Assembly: GCA_018818835.1 (NCBI GenBank)
Contig: JAHIRD010000038.1
Coordinates: 1-55,480 of the forward strand
Origin: Pseudomonadota bacterium
GTDB lineage: Bacteria > Desulfobacterota > Desulfobacteria > Desulfobacterales > Desulfolunaceae
Direction: 5' to 3'
DNA length: 55,480 nt
Notes under the pieces: model-generated
Databases searched by the model: none
What the model saw: only the letters and a program-made list of their open reading frames with translations
Told to the model about the DNA's origin: nothing
Program-made: the position numbers and the translations under genes
Shown here: one piece after another, positions 34,044 through 43,878 of the stretch
How positions within the stretch are numbered: the stretch's first letter is position 1
How the letters are laid out: each line of letters starts with the position of its first letter

Positions 34044-34079
34044 CCCTATCCCCGGACGGCCACAGCCCCCACCGTGTCA

Positions 34080-34159
34080 GTCCGTGTCTGTCCGTGTTCG
34101 TCTGTGCCAGTCCGTGTTCGTCCGTGCCAGTCCGTGTTCGTCCGTGTTCGTCCGTGCCC
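34080..34159 (+). repeat. 10-nt tandem array GTCCGTGNNN, array 2
   Basis: Eight 10-nt units (GTCCGTGTCT, GTCCGTGTTC, GTCCGTGCCA) run in register, 36 nt after the Ldh-family stop and on the same strand. The array ends 8 bp before the 3' end of the convergent OM-protein gene. Confidence 0.9.
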
Positions 34160-34167
34160 CCCCCCCC

Positions 34168-35214
34168 TCACCGAAACAACACCGAAACCCCCGTATAAAA
34201 AGCCACATCAGGCTCCAACCCGTAACCCAACCCCGGGATATCTTCATTGAAGCTCATGAACCACTCAATGACCCGTCCCTGTTTTTCCCGGAAACGATAA
34301 ACCGGCCCGAAGTGGGTCACCACGGCGGCCGCGGCCGAATCGGAATTCTGTATGTAGGAAACCCGTTTTGACGCGTAGCGCATTCCAGCCTGGGCATACC
34401 ATCCTCCCGGTCGCCCCATATCCCAGACAAGGCCGGCAAACACATCGTATACCCATGATGCCACATCCAGATTATTCGCGTCAAAATCCTTTGCATCGAG
34501 ATCCTGAAATACCAGCCCCCCTGATCCGATGGCTCTCAGGTGAGGACCCATCTGCTTTGAAAAACCTGCGGATAATGCAATACCCCGCTTGTCAAAGGAT
34601 TTCCCACTCAGGGGCACCCGGATCGACAATTTAAGGGCGCTATCCATAAAACCGGTCGTTTCCCTGCAAAGTTGATATTTTGCGTAAAGTTGGAGGGTAT
34701 TCAGATAAAACTCGCGACTTTCACCGATCACGGCTGTTTCATTGTCTCCCACGGCTCCATAGTACTGGCCCTCCGGGGGAACATGACCAAATCCATCAGA
34801 CGGAAAAGCCTCATGATATCGCTTGACCAGAGAAGAGCCCAACGTTGAACGCATATCCTGATGGGACCGAAAGATTCCGCCCATTTCAACCCGTCTGCCG
34901 ACCATATCCATAGACCGGGCCAGTGAGAGGGTATATATATTTGTGTTGACCGTCAGTTCCTTGTCGCCAGGGGTTTCAATAAAATTGACATTGTAATCGG
35001 TGGAAGATCCAAAATTCAAACAGATCTCTGCATGATCCGTGACCCTATCATCATGTATGCCCAAGGGCTGGAGCCAAATTCGTCCCCCCAAAGGATTGGG
35101 GTTATAAAGATCCGGAAAGCGGTAGGACTCATCCATGGGCTCGGCCCACAGAGGGTGGGCTGGAAAAAAAAGACACACCATCAGAGCGACTATAAAAACA
35201 ACCTGTTTCATCAA
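34168..35214 (-). CDS. DUF3187-like outer-membrane protein
   Basis: A 348-residue exported protein with a signal peptide (1-24, ending HPLWAEP). The mature part has alternating strands and ends in Phe-Arg (GVSVLFR), as expected for an outer-membrane beta-barrel. The general look (NPLGGRIWLQPLGIHDD, then repeated strand motifs) fits the DUF3187 family, which has no known function. No operon partners. It converges with the Ldh-family gene. Confidence 0.7.
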   Translation of the reverse strand: MMKQVVFIVALMVCLFFPAHPLWAEPMDESYRFPDLYNPNPLGGRIWLQPLGIHDDRVTDHAEICLNFGSSTDYNVNFIETPGDKELTVNTNIYTLSLARSMDMVGRRVEMGGIFRSHQDMRSTLGSSLVKRYHEAFPSDGFGHVPPEGQYYGAVGDNETAVIGESREFYLNTLQLYAKYQLCRETTGFMDSALKLSIRVPLSGKSFDKRGIALSAGFSKQMGPHLRAIGSGGLVFQDLDAKDFDANNLDVASWVYDVFAGLVWDMGRPGGWYAQAGMRYASKRVSYIQNSDSAAAAVVTHFGPVYRFREKQGRVIEWFMSFNEDIPGLGYGLEPDVAFYTGVSVLFR

Positions 35215-35458
35215 TACCTTTGCCCCGGAATCTTATCTCTCTCTATGCTTGAGAATAAAGTGCTCACCCACCAAAAACAACCTTTAAATCATGGTTGAAA
35301 CCAGAATAGCTGTCAAGGATATTCGAAGATAAAGGCAAAGGGTTTGCGGGCTTAATCATTTTTACTGTGGATTTTTGATGAAAACGTTGGTATAAGACAA
35401 ATTATTTCAAGATATTAACGAATTAGAATAGATAGATGGATAGAGAAGAACATTCATA

Positions 35459-36427
35459 GTGATGATCATGCGTTCCAAATCTTTATTACTTATCGTAGCC
35501 CTGATCTGGAGCTTCAGCATGCCGTGCGTGGCAAGAGCTGTTGGCCTGTCCAACGAATTCCCCCGAAATATTGATTCATGGTTTACCCAATCCTATCTTG
35601 GCCACAATTCCATTAAGGGCTATTTGGAAGGATATAATGTCACTGATTTTACTGGGGATTCGGTTCTCTTATCACCCTATTCAATTTTTCTTCCCCAATC
35701 GGATATTCTGTTTGTTCAGGCGGGCTTAAATGACACAAATTCATTGGACCAAAAGAACCTGATGTCCCAGATCACCAGTGATTCCGGATCAATCCTGGCC
35801 ATGGCCGTGGGCACCATCGCCTTTTTGTATGTTATGCCCGAAAGTTTTTCCAAATGGCCCCAGGAAAAAAAGGATCTGTCGCCCAACAAGCTCTGGGAGC
35901 GATATGACGACAGCATTTCAGGTGGACCGGTCTGGGACCATGACGAACCCGAGGTTAATTACCTTGGTCATCCCTATTTCGGTGCGGCCTATTACACCCA
36001 TGCCATGAGCAAGAACTTCACACGGCTGGAATCCTTGTCCTATTCATTCATGATGTCCACCTGTGTCTATGAATATGGACTTGAAGCCTTTTTCGAAGAT
36101 CCGTCCATCCAGGACCTCTTTGTCACCCCCCTTGCCGGTGCCCTGTTCGGGGAAGCCTTTATCACCATGTCCGACGGCATTCGTTCCAACGGTGACATGG
36201 TTCTGGGCTCCAAATCCCTGGGCGCCATATGTCTTTTTATGTTGGACCCCATCAGTGCCACCCTCACACCCATCAATAAGTTTAACGAGCGTTATTCAAA
36301 GCTCCACATGGATGCCAACTACTATTCCCGAAGCACAATCGCCGATAATACCAGTAACGCCGAAACATTTTACGACCACAGGGTGGGTGTTGAAATTTCC
36401 ATATACACCGACGCATTTTTCAGATAG
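35459..36427 (+). CDS. DUF3943-like exported protein
   Basis: A 322-residue protein with a signal peptide (about 1-27). Motifs such as VNYLGHPYFGAAYYTHAMSKN and YEYGLEAFFEDPSIQDLFVTPLAGALFGE match the DUF3943 pattern, a family of outer-membrane-associated proteins of unknown role. The start may be GTG 35459, ATG 35462 or ATG 35468; the purine run at 35441-35450 fits the first best. It is divergent from the DUF3187-like protein, and the two may be envelope components, though nothing links them directly. The following 277 bp show no gene. Confidence 0.72.
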   Translation: MMIMRSKSLLLIVALIWSFSMPCVARAVGLSNEFPRNIDSWFTQSYLGHNSIKGYLEGYNVTDFTGDSVLLSPYSIFLPQSDILFVQAGLNDTNSLDQKNLMSQITSDSGSILAMAVGTIAFLYVMPESFSKWPQEKKDLSPNKLWERYDDSISGGPVWDHDEPEVNYLGHPYFGAAYYTHAMSKNFTRLESLSYSFMMSTCVYEYGLEAFFEDPSIQDLFVTPLAGALFGEAFITMSDGIRSNGDMVLGSKSLGAICLFMLDPISATLTPINKFNERYSKLHMDANYYSRSTIADNTSNAETFYDHRVGVEISIYTDAFFR

Positions 36428-36704
36428 TTCCCAGCCAGGATTTTGTTGATCTGTTTTTTTAACTCTGGACACCCATAATTTTTCTTTGTTAATGGCATCA
36501 CCTCGCCCCAGCCTTAAAAATTTTTAGTTTTAAAAATTATTCAACCATGATAAAATTAATTTAAATTGACCATGCTTCTCATGGCTTCCCAGGGTTTTCC
36601 GGCAACACGATTTTTTTCTTCATCTCTAAGGTTCTATAGAATTTATAGCATTATACCGGTCCATTATTCAAACCGCAACGACATGTCACAAGGAGATATG
36701 ACCT

Positions 36705-37172
36705 ATGAAACACGTGTTATCCAGTCTTTTATTGATGATTGCCTGCCTTTTCATTGCCACACCGGTTTCAGCCGAGGATATGGCCACCAAAGACGAATGC
36801 CTGGCCATGTGCAAAAAAGCAGCCCAGCTTGCCGCTGATAAGGGCACCGATGAAATGATCAAGCAGGTCAATGACCCCAAAGGGCCCTTTGTATGGAAAG
36901 ACAGCTACATCTATATTGTGGATCTGAACACTAAAATGGTGGTGGCCCATCCCATCAAACCCGGCCTGATCGGTAAAGATCTTTCAGGTATCAAGGACAT
37001 CAAGGGAAAAATGTTTTTCGTTGAAATCACGAATCTTGCTTCTGAAAAAGGTGAAGGATGGGTGGATTATATGTGGCCCAAACCCGGTGAAAAAACCCCG
37101 GTGCCTAAATCATCCTATGTATATCGCGTCCCCAATCAACCCTATGCGCTCATCGCGGGAATTTATTACTAA
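36705..37172 (+). CDS. Secreted single-Cache-domain protein
   Basis: A 155-residue exported protein. After a signal peptide (1-23, ending PVSAED) it carries one small Cache-type sensor domain (about 30-150), seen in GPFVWKDSYIYIVDLNTKMVVAHPIKPGLIGKDL and the closing YVYRVPNQPYALIAGIYY. Cache domains normally sit inside chemoreceptors or kinases; here the domain is free in the periplasm. AAGGAG lies 9 nt before the ATG. The next gene, 32 bp on, is a chemoreceptor with its own helical sensor region, so this protein may be a diffusible ligand-binding partner. The domain call is moderately firm. Confidence 0.8.
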   Translation: MKHVLSSLLLMIACLFIATPVSAEDMATKDECLAMCKKAAQLAADKGTDEMIKQVNDPKGPFVWKDSYIYIVDLNTKMVVAHPIKPGLIGKDLSGIKDIKGKMFFVEITNLASEKGEGWVDYMWPKPGEKTPVPKSSYVYRVPNQPYALIAGIYY

Positions 37173-37204
37173 ACTTTTTATGAGTACAAACGTCAGGGAT
37201 TTTT

Positions 37205-39214
37205 ATGGCCTTTCAACACATACATGAACTAAACATCAGGAAAAGACTTATTATTCTTTCGTTTACCGGCATTATCGGGATGATCCTGATCACAGGGATC
37301 ACCCGATACCTGGACAATTCGAAAGCACGCACCATTGAACTCGAACGTCTTGGTCAGCAAATTTCCAATAATTTTCTAGAACTCATGGGCTTAGAGGGGA
37401 CGTACATCCTCACCATGGACCCGGCCATCCTTTCCCAACACGACAACCTCCTCAACACCATTGAGTTGAATATTCAGAGCCTTAAAAAATCAGCCGATGG
37501 AGGCATGATAAACGTGGTCAAAAGCATCATGGCTTCCGAAGAGGAGCACAGCCGTATTTTCGACGCCATTGTCGAGAATGTCACCATCCTGAACCGATCC
37601 AAAGATGAACTTGTGGGAACCCTGGCAAAAATCAACGATCTTTTCAGTACAATCATCCATCACATTGATGAAGAGGAGGCCATGCTCATGATGGATGGAG
37701 AGAGCTTGTCCTCTCTCAAGATTGCATCACGAAAGGAAACCGTTGATTTCAAGTCATTTGGGAATGAGCGGATGCTGAATCTTTTCCAAAATCTTCTACT
37801 TTATAACACGGAAAAAACCTATCTTGACCGAAAAGACGCTCTGGATAAAAAAATCGCTCTGGCCCAAAAAAACATTATTAATGTTTATAAGGCCACGGCC
37901 AACGAAGAATTGCTAAAGGTCTGGGAAAAGGCCAGCCTTCTTTTCAAGGACATTGACTCAACCCAGGAAGACATCTTTACCCAGTGGAAAACCAATAGAG
38001 GACTCAGCCAGGACCTGAACCGTACCGTCACGGAGATCAAGGGCTTCGCAAAAGATGTCGCAACCCACACCCGCCTTGCCATGGAAAAAATCAGTACCTG
38101 GTCCTCCATGATCAGCCTCATGGTCACAGGCTTAAGCATCATTGTTCTATCCATCCTGGGTTTTATCACATACAAGGCCGTGGCGTCCCCCATCGCCGAT
38201 GCGGTGTCCATGATCAAGGATATTGCGGAAGGTGAAGGGGATCTGACCAAGCGCCTTTCCATTAAATCCAAAGATGAGATTGGAGAGTTGGCCTTATGGT
38301 TCAACATGTTTATTGAAAAACTTCAAACCCTGATTGCAGATATATCCAAAAAGTCAAAAACCCTGGACGACTCATCCGAGACCCTCTCCAACCTTTCAGG
38401 TGACATGACCACTGAAATTGAGGCACTATCACGGAATGCTGCCACCGTGGCTTCATCCGCCGATGATATGAGTGACACTATGACAAACATCGCCATTGCC
38501 AGTGAAGAATCCGCAACCAACATAAATATGCTGGCGGCCGCGGCCGAAGAGATGTCCGCAACCATCCAGGAAATCGCAAACAATACGGAAAAAGCACATC
38601 TCGTGTCACGCGACGCTGTAGCCAAAGCAGAAAGCACCCTTTCCAATATCCGCGAACTCGGCAACGCCGCCTCGAAAATCAACACAGTAACGGAAGTGAT
38701 AACAGATATCTCCGAGCAGACCAATCTTCTTGCTCTGAACGCCACCATTGAGGCAGCACGGGCTGGAGAGGCAGGGAAAGGGTTTGCCGTTGTGGCCAAC
38801 GAAATCAAGGAACTGGCACGGCAGACCGCAGAAGCCACCCGGGGAATCAAGGTTATTGTCAACGATATTCAGGTGTCCACCTCCGGAACCATGGGTGACA
38901 TCGAACAGATCGCAGGGGTTGTGGGAAACATCAACGACATCGTCACCACCATCGCCTCGTCCGTGGAAGAACAGACGGCTACCACCAAGGAAATAGCCAA
39001 CAATGTGTCCCAGGCCTCCACAGGAATTCAAGATATCAGTTACGGTGTAACACGCAGCTCCCAGGCATCCCAGGGAATCGCAACAGACATTTCTGAAGTC
39101 AACCGATCCGCCACACAGGTCTCCGATAACAGCATCCTCTTGGACACACGGTCATCGGAACTATCTGAACTGTCTGCCGCACTTAAAAAGTTGGTCGGGA
39201 AATTCATCGTCTAA
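37205..39214 (+). CDS. Methyl-accepting chemotaxis protein
   Basis: A 669-residue chemoreceptor. An N-terminal membrane helix (about 14-32) is followed by a long helical periplasmic bundle (about 35-295), a second helix (about 298-325), a HAMP domain (about 325-380) and the signalling hairpin, whose tip near 505-530 reads [21 protein letters not shown]. The periplasmic part is a four-helix bundle with no clear Cache domain. It lies 32 bp behind the secreted Cache protein gene on the same strand, suggesting a two-part receptor. No che genes are in the window. Confidence 0.94.
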   Translation: MAFQHIHELNIRKRLIILSFTGIIGMILITGITRYLDNSKARTIELERLGQQISNNFLELMGLEGTYILTMDPAILSQHDNLLNTIELNIQSLKKSADGGMINVVKSIMASEEEHSRIFDAIVENVTILNRSKDELVGTLAKINDLFSTIIHHIDEEEAMLMMDGESLSSLKIASRKETVDFKSFGNERMLNLFQNLLLYNTEKTYLDRKDALDKKIALAQKNIINVYKATANEELLKVWEKASLLFKDIDSTQEDIFTQWKTNRGLSQDLNRTVTEIKGFAKDVATHTRLAMEKISTWSSMISLMVTGLSIIVLSILGFITYKAVASPIADAVSMIKDIAEGEGDLTKRLSIKSKDEIGELALWFNMFIEKLQTLIADISKKSKTLDDSSETLSNLSGDMTTEIEALSRNAATVASSADDMSDTMTNIAIASEESATNINMLAAAAEEMSATIQEIANNTEKAHLVSRDAVAKAESTLSNIRELGNAASKINTVTEVITDISEQTNLLALNATIEAARAGEAGKGFAVVANEIKELARQTAEATRGIKVIVNDIQVSTSGTMGDIEQIAGVVGNINDIVTTIASSVEEQTATTKEIANNVSQASTGIQDISYGVTRSSQASQGIATDISEVNRSATQVSDNSILLDTRSSELSELSAALKKLVGKFIV

Positions 39215-39388
39215 TGGTAAAAACGGCACTTTCCCATCGCTATCTTTAATACGTTTCTTTTTTTATCCTTTCAGGGTATTGAACTCCAATATCTTTTCAG
39301 AGATTTGTCGAACCTTTGGGTTTGAAATTTTAAGGCAAACCTGATAGAAACAATCTGTTTTTATCTCAATCAAATCAAAGGGGACACG

Positions 39389-39784
39389 ATGAACCAGAAG
39401 GAACTCCATTTTGAAGTCCAAGTATACTACGAAGATACGGATCATTCCGGCGTGGTCTATCACGCCAATTATCTGAAATATTTCGAGCGGGCCAGGGAAC
39501 ATGCCATAGGAACCAAAGAACTTTCACGGATGTGGCACGAAGAAGGCATTGGTTTTGCCGTCTATAAAATCGAAATCGGATATTTCGAAGGGGCCGTATT
39601 TGGTGATTCTCTGGACATTCGATCCACCTGCCGAAAAGACGGAGATTATAAAATCGTCTGGACCCATGAGGCTTGGCGACCCGGAAGCAAAAAGGCGGCT
39701 GTCAAGGCAACCCTTGAGCTGGTCTGCCTTGACAAGGGAAAGCGATTGATACCCATCCCCAAATACGAGCCCTCACAGGGATAG
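39389..39784 (+). CDS. Hotdog-fold acyl-CoA thioesterase (YbgC/FadM type)
   Basis: A 131-residue thioesterase. The motif YEDTDHSGVVYHANYLKYFE contains the catalytic Asp and the conserved HANYLKYFERARE block of the 4-hydroxybenzoyl-CoA thioesterase family, followed by FEGAVFGDSLDIRSTC. It hydrolyses acyl-CoA thioesters in the cytoplasm. AAGGGG lies 6 nt before the ATG. No tol-pal genes are adjacent, so the name ybgC should not be assumed. Confidence 0.92.
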   Translation: MNQKELHFEVQVYYEDTDHSGVVYHANYLKYFERAREHAIGTKELSRMWHEEGIGFAVYKIEIGYFEGAVFGDSLDIRSTCRKDGDYKIVWTHEAWRPGSKKAAVKATLELVCLDKGKRLIPIPKYEPSQG

Positions 39785-39835
39785 AAAGGACAGATCCTCA
39801 CACGCCAGCTTGTTCATCCATGGCGTAAAAACGAG

Positions 39836-40087
39836 TCATGTCACGCGATAACCTTCCAGGTAACTTTCACGATCAATCTGTGAACCCCAGTCGCCGACCC
39901 TTTTCCATCGTTTTCGACGTTCGCTTTCCTTTCGTCTGTCGCTGGCGTTACGCCGTTCCAATGCCATGTCAAGAAGGCATTGCCTCCGTCTTTCCGACCA
40001 GGACCTGCGGGGGTTGGCCAGACGGTTCGACGTTGCATCCGGCCTGATTTCAAGCAGGATCTCCCACATATTTTTCTCCTTTGTCAT
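39836..40087 (-). CDS. Small Arg-rich protein with ERR motifs
   Basis: A strongly basic protein of about 83 residues whose second half repeats ERR/DRR motifs: SERRRQCLLDMALERRN, then DRRKESERRKRWKRVGDW. Short proteins with ERRxxxERRxxWxRV tails are common hypothetical proteins in deltaproteobacteria; the role is unknown. Two starts are possible, ATG 40087 (GGAGG upstream) and ATG 40069 (AAAGGAG upstream). The frame is open further upstream through a hydrophobic stretch, but no good ribosome site supports it. Confidence 0.6.
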   Translation of the reverse strand: MTKEKNMWEILLEIRPDATSNRLANPRRSWSERRRQCLLDMALERRNASDRRKESERRKRWKRVGDWGSQIDRESYLEGYRVT

Positions 40088-40431
40088 AAGCCCCTCCAAA
40101 CCCTTGGATCGAATCCCAAGGTATTCATAAAAAAACGAGTGCCAAAGTAAAAACAGTATCGTTTCCGACAAAAAAAAGAAAAGGGGGGCGAGAATCAAAC
40201 CCGAATAAAAAGATGCAGGTCAAACAAAACAGCACATCTGAATGAGATGAAAATGATGTTTCCAGAGGATTTCAAACATGGTAAACTGTAAATCGAACAA
40301 GTCGATATCCGTTCATACTGATTCTATTTTATGCCACACAGAATCGAAAATCAATGAAACATTTCACCCCCCTTTTCAGCCCCTTATCAATGGCTCGGAT
40401 ATAAACGAAAACAAGAACAAAGCGAGGCACC

Positions 40432-41844
40432 ATGGCGACATCACAACCCGGAAACACCTTACAAACAGCCGATGTGATCATTGTGGGCGGAGGTCCTGCC
40501 GGGCTTTTCGCAGCGTACTATCTGTGTGAAAATAGCGATCTTGATGTGCTTCTTATTGAAAAGGGTTCTAAGGCCCTTAAACGCACATGCCCCATTGCCA
40601 AAACAGGAAAATGCATATCCTGCAATCCATGCAACATCCTTTCAGGGATCGGCGGTGCCGGTCTTTTTTCCGATGGCAAGCTCAACTACATCCACAAACT
40701 TGGGAAAACCGATCTCACCCAGTTTATGCCCCGGAGCGAGGCAGAGGCCCTGATTGATGAGACTGAAATGATATTCAACCGGTTCAATATGGATGGGGAC
40801 GTATACCCCACCAACATGCAGAGGGCAAAAAACATCCGCAAGAAAGCCAAGCAGAACGGAATCAATCTTTTACTGATCAAACAGAAACATTTGGGCAGCG
40901 ACCACCTGCCTGGGCATATCTCCCGGTTTTACGATTATCTTATTTCAAAGAATGTCCGCATTCACACGGGTGAAGAGGTGCGTGATGTCCGGGTGGAAAA
41001 GGGTCAAATCCAGGGGGTTTCAACAGATAAAGGCAATTATCAGGCAAAGCACCTCATCCTTGCGCCGGGTAGAGTGGGAGCGGATTGGGTGTCAAAACTT
41101 GCCCAGTCCCTGGGGTTGAACCTCAGTCAAAGGGGCATAGAAATCGGTGTGCGTGTCGAGGTCCACAACGACATTATGCATGACATCTGCCGCATCATCT
41201 ACGACCCCACCTTTTTTATCCGAACACCCAAATACGATGATGAGACACGGACCTTCTGCACCAACCAAGGCGGCTTTGTTTCCGTGGAAAATTATAAGAA
41301 TTTCGTGTGCGTCAATGGACACGCCTATATGGATCATAAATCGGACAATACCAATTTCGCTTTCTTATCCAAGGTGATTCTCACCGAGCCTGTGACCGAC
41401 AACACGGCTTATGGCGAATCCATCGGTTATCTGGCATCCCTCATTGGCGGAGGCAAGCCCATCCTTCAACGTTTCGGCGACCTCAAACGGGGACGGCGAA
41501 GCACCTGGTCCCGCATCCGCAACAGTTACATTGAGCCCACCCTTCCCGATGTCACCTGCGGAGATATTGCCATGACCCTGCCCGAGCGGATTCTCACCAA
41601 CATCGTCCAGGGTCTTGAAAAACTCGACCGGGTGATTCCGGGAGTGACCAACGACGAAACCCTGCTCTATGCTCCTGAGATCAAATTTTTTGCCACCCAG
41701 ATTGAAAGCTCAAACACCCTTGAAACAAAAATTAAAGGCATGTATATCGCCGGGGATGGTCCTGGCGTGGCCGGGAATATCGTGTCTGCGGCTGCAACGG
41801 GGTTGATTCCGGCTAAGGCTATTTTGGCATCGATTAAGGTGTAA
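40432..41844 (+). CDS. FAD-dependent dehydrogenase (COG2509-like) with Cys cluster
   Basis: A 470-residue flavoprotein. The FAD site is VIIVGGGPAGLFAAYY (G19-x-G21-x2-G24). Just after comes a four-Cys cluster, C53-x7-C61-x2-C64-x2-C67 (CPIAKTGKCISCNPC), then GIGGAGLFSDGKL, which marks the 'uncharacterised FAD-dependent dehydrogenase' family. The cluster spacing could hold an iron-sulfur centre or zinc. The C-terminal GMYIAGDGPGVAGNIVSAAATG is the second FAD contact. It has no partners; substrate and electron acceptor are unknown. GAGG lies 4 nt before the ATG. A GTCCGTG array on the other strand follows its end. Confidence 0.88.
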   Translation: MATSQPGNTLQTADVIIVGGGPAGLFAAYYLCENSDLDVLLIEKGSKALKRTCPIAKTGKCISCNPCNILSGIGGAGLFSDGKLNYIHKLGKTDLTQFMPRSEAEALIDETEMIFNRFNMDGDVYPTNMQRAKNIRKKAKQNGINLLLIKQKHLGSDHLPGHISRFYDYLISKNVRIHTGEEVRDVRVEKGQIQGVSTDKGNYQAKHLILAPGRVGADWVSKLAQSLGLNLSQRGIEIGVRVEVHNDIMHDICRIIYDPTFFIRTPKYDDETRTFCTNQGGFVSVENYKNFVCVNGHAYMDHKSDNTNFAFLSKVILTEPVTDNTAYGESIGYLASLIGGGKPILQRFGDLKRGRRSTWSRIRNSYIEPTLPDVTCGDIAMTLPERILTNIVQGLEKLDRVIPGVTNDETLLYAPEIKFFATQIESSNTLETKIKGMYIAGDGPGVAGNIVSAAATGLIPAKAILASIKV

Positions 41845-41845
41845 G

Positions 41846-41890
41846 GGTGGACTGACACGGACGGGCAGGGACAGGCACGGACGAACACGA
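41846..41890 (-). repeat. 10-nt tandem array GTCCGTGNNN, array 3
   Basis: On the minus strand about four units read GTCCGTGCCT, GTCCCTGCCC, GTCCGTGTCA. It begins about 20 nt after the stop of the ABC-2 permease gene (which ends at 41910 on the same strand) and runs up to the end of the FAD-dehydrogenase gene on the other strand. Confidence 0.8.
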
Positions 41891-41909
41891 TGAGGATAAC
41901 AGCCTGTAC

Positions 41910-42947
41910 TCAGTGTTTCTTCCATTCAAAAAAGAGGGACCCCAGAGCCAGAAACACAAGGGACATGATAAGAAGGACCAGGAGGTGAATTCGGATATCC
42001 CAGAAACCGGCTCCGTCGTTCATGATCTGCCGGGCACCTTCAATGAGATGGGTCAGGGGAAAGGCCTGGGCCAAGGTCTTTACCCAGGGTTTGGAGCCTT
42101 CAAGGGAAAACCAGACTCCGGAGAGAAACATCATGGGCCAGGCAATCATATTCAAAAGGCCGCTTGCAAGTTCTTCACTGCTGAGCCTGGCCGCAACCAG
42201 AAGCCCCATGGCGACCATGGAAATGGCGCCCAGGAAAAATATCAATAGAAGAAGCAGATAGGAGCCCCTGCAGGTAAAGTGATATAAAAAGCTGCAGCCC
42301 CCATACACGACAGCAGTTGTCAGGAGCATGGTGAATACGCGTGACAGGACCTGACTGACCAGGTATTCATGGGCTCGTATGGGAGTGGCACTCAGGCGTT
42401 TGAGCATCCCGTTTTTCCGGTATCGAACCACCACAAAGCCCACACCGAACAAACCGGCAAACATCATATTCATCCCCAGAATACCGGGAAACAACCATTC
42501 GACATAGGGCACTTCCCGCCCTTTGATCACCCTTTTCGCAAACCCTTTTCCAGGCTCACCGGGGTTGGACAAGAGCATTTTTTCAACGATATAAGACGAA
42601 GGTGAAGACTCACTGATCCAGTATTCGCCGGATTCAGGGCTTAATATCATATCCAGGCCGTGATGTTTGAGTTTATCGATGGCTGTGTCAAAATCGTCAA
42701 AGGGAACAAGGACAAGGAAGCGGGTTTTTTGAAAACGCTGGAGCTGATCTTCGATCCCGGGGTCATTCGACATGGTTTTCCCAAGGATACCCACTGTGTA
42801 CATGCCCCGGGAATTTTCTGTGAACATCAGGGAAAAACCGGCAATGACAAGAAAAGGAAAAAGGATACTCCAGCCCAGGGACGATCTGTCCCTGAGAAAT
42901 TCTTTGTTTCTGGCCACAAACAAGGCCCATATGCGGATAAACACCAC
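41910..42947 (-). CDS. ABC-2-type exporter permease
   Basis: About 345 residues. One N-terminal membrane helix (after RDRSSLGWSILFPFLVIAG), a soluble loop of about 130 residues, then five C-terminal helices with the ABC-2 pattern (LFPGILGMNMMFAG; RLSATPIRAHEYLVSQVLSR; PMMFLSGVWFSLE; ALGSLFFEW). Start placed at GTG 42947, since the ATPase gene stops at 42964 and GGGG lies 8 nt before this codon; the frame is open further upstream inside the ATPase gene. It is the last gene of the mlaEFDCA-ABC operon and pairs with the ATPase before it. The exported substrate is unknown. Confidence 0.88.
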   Translation of the reverse strand: MVFIRIWALFVARNKEFLRDRSSLGWSILFPFLVIAGFSLMFTENSRGMYTVGILGKTMSNDPGIEDQLQRFQKTRFLVLVPFDDFDTAIDKLKHHGLDMILSPESGEYWISESSPSSYIVEKMLLSNPGEPGKGFAKRVIKGREVPYVEWLFPGILGMNMMFAGLFGVGFVVVRYRKNGMLKRLSATPIRAHEYLVSQVLSRVFTMLLTTAVVYGGCSFLYHFTCRGSYLLLLLIFFLGAISMVAMGLLVAARLSSEELASGLLNMIAWPMMFLSGVWFSLEGSKPWVKTLAQAFPLTHLIEGARQIMNDGAGFWDIRIHLLVLLIMSLVFLALGSLFFEWKKH

Positions 42948-42963
42948 GAAAATTACCCCTTTT

Positions 42964-43872
42964 TTAATTTCTAAGCGCCTGGCCTGTGAGTTTAATGTAC
43001 AGGTCCTCCAGATTCCGGGGCCGGACAATAAGCCCCGTCAGGTCAATATGCCGTGACATCAACTCGGCCAGACAAGAGCTTACATCCTGTGTCTGGATCT
43101 CGATGTTGTTTTCCCTGACGATAAACCAGGGCCAGGGAAACCCCTCAAGATTCGCTTGATCCTTAACGGCTGACGGCAAAATCAACGAGGCTCCGGAAAG
43201 GTGCTCTTCAAGAAGATCATGGGGAGAACCTTCGGCAATGAACATTCCATGATCCATGATGGCAATGGTGTCACAAAGAATTTGTGCCTCATCCATGTAA
43301 TGGGTGGTCAGGACAATACTCTTGTTTTTGGATTTGAGCTGAAACACAATGTCCCAGAGGTGGCGCCGGGCCTGGGGGTCCAGTCCTGTGGTGGGTTCAT
43401 CCAGAAAGAGCAGTTCCGGATCATTGGCAATGGCCATGGCCAGAAGGAGTCTCTGCTTCTGGCCCCCTGAAATTTTACGGTTATCCTGATGAAGAATATC
43501 TTCAAGTTTACACAAAGAGATCAATTCATCCAGATCCATTTTCCGCTGGTAAAGATTTCTAAACGTTATCAGGGTTTCCCGAACCGTCAGATAATGGGGC
43601 AACTCCGTATTCTGGAACTGAATCCCCACTTCCTCGTAAAACCGCCTGCCCCTTTTTTCCTGTTTGTATAGAATATCGCCCGAATCCTGGCTGAGAAGTC
43701 CCTCCACCATTTCAATGGTGGTCGTTTTACCAGCTCCGTTGGGGCCGAGCAGACCGTAACAAGCGCCTTTTTCAATGGAAAAACTCACGTGATCCACGGC
43801 TTTGAAATGTCCGAATGTTTTCACAATCTGCTTAACGTTCAGGATCCCTTGGGTGGCCTCAAAAATAGTCAT
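42964..43872 (-). CDS. ABC transporter ATP-binding protein (ABC-2/DrrA-type)
   Basis: A 302-residue ATPase. Walker A is LLGPNGAGKTTTIEM, the signature is ISGGQKQRLLLAMAIA, Walker B is LLFLDEPTTGLDP, and the H-loop is in LTTHYMDEA. The C-terminal extension (about 220-300) is of the DrrA/CcmA kind. Together with the next gene it forms an exporter. GGGGG precedes the ATG, and it begins 6 bp after the mlaA stop, so it is read in the same transcript as the Mla genes. Confidence 0.94.
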   Translation of the reverse strand: MTIFEATQGILNVKQIVKTFGHFKAVDHVSFSIEKGACYGLLGPNGAGKTTTIEMVEGLLSQDSGDILYKQEKRGRRFYEEVGIQFQNTELPHYLTVRETLITFRNLYQRKMDLDELISLCKLEDILHQDNRKISGGQKQRLLLAMAIANDPELLFLDEPTTGLDPQARRHLWDIVFQLKSKNKSIVLTTHYMDEAQILCDTIAIMDHGMFIAEGSPHDLLEEHLSGASLILPSAVKDQANLEGFPWPWFIVRENNIEIQTQDVSSCLAELMSRHIDLTGLIVRPRNLEDLYIKLTGQALRN

Positions 43873-43878
43873 ATCCCC

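Noticed and set aside
34080-34159. Tandem array considered as CRISPR
   Set aside because: The unit is only 10 nt, there are no unique spacers between units, and no cas gene is in the window.
39836-40198. Full-length 120-codon version of the ERR-motif protein with a hydrophobic N-terminus
   Set aside because: No ribosome site near 40198; good sites precede the internal ATGs at 40087 and 40069.
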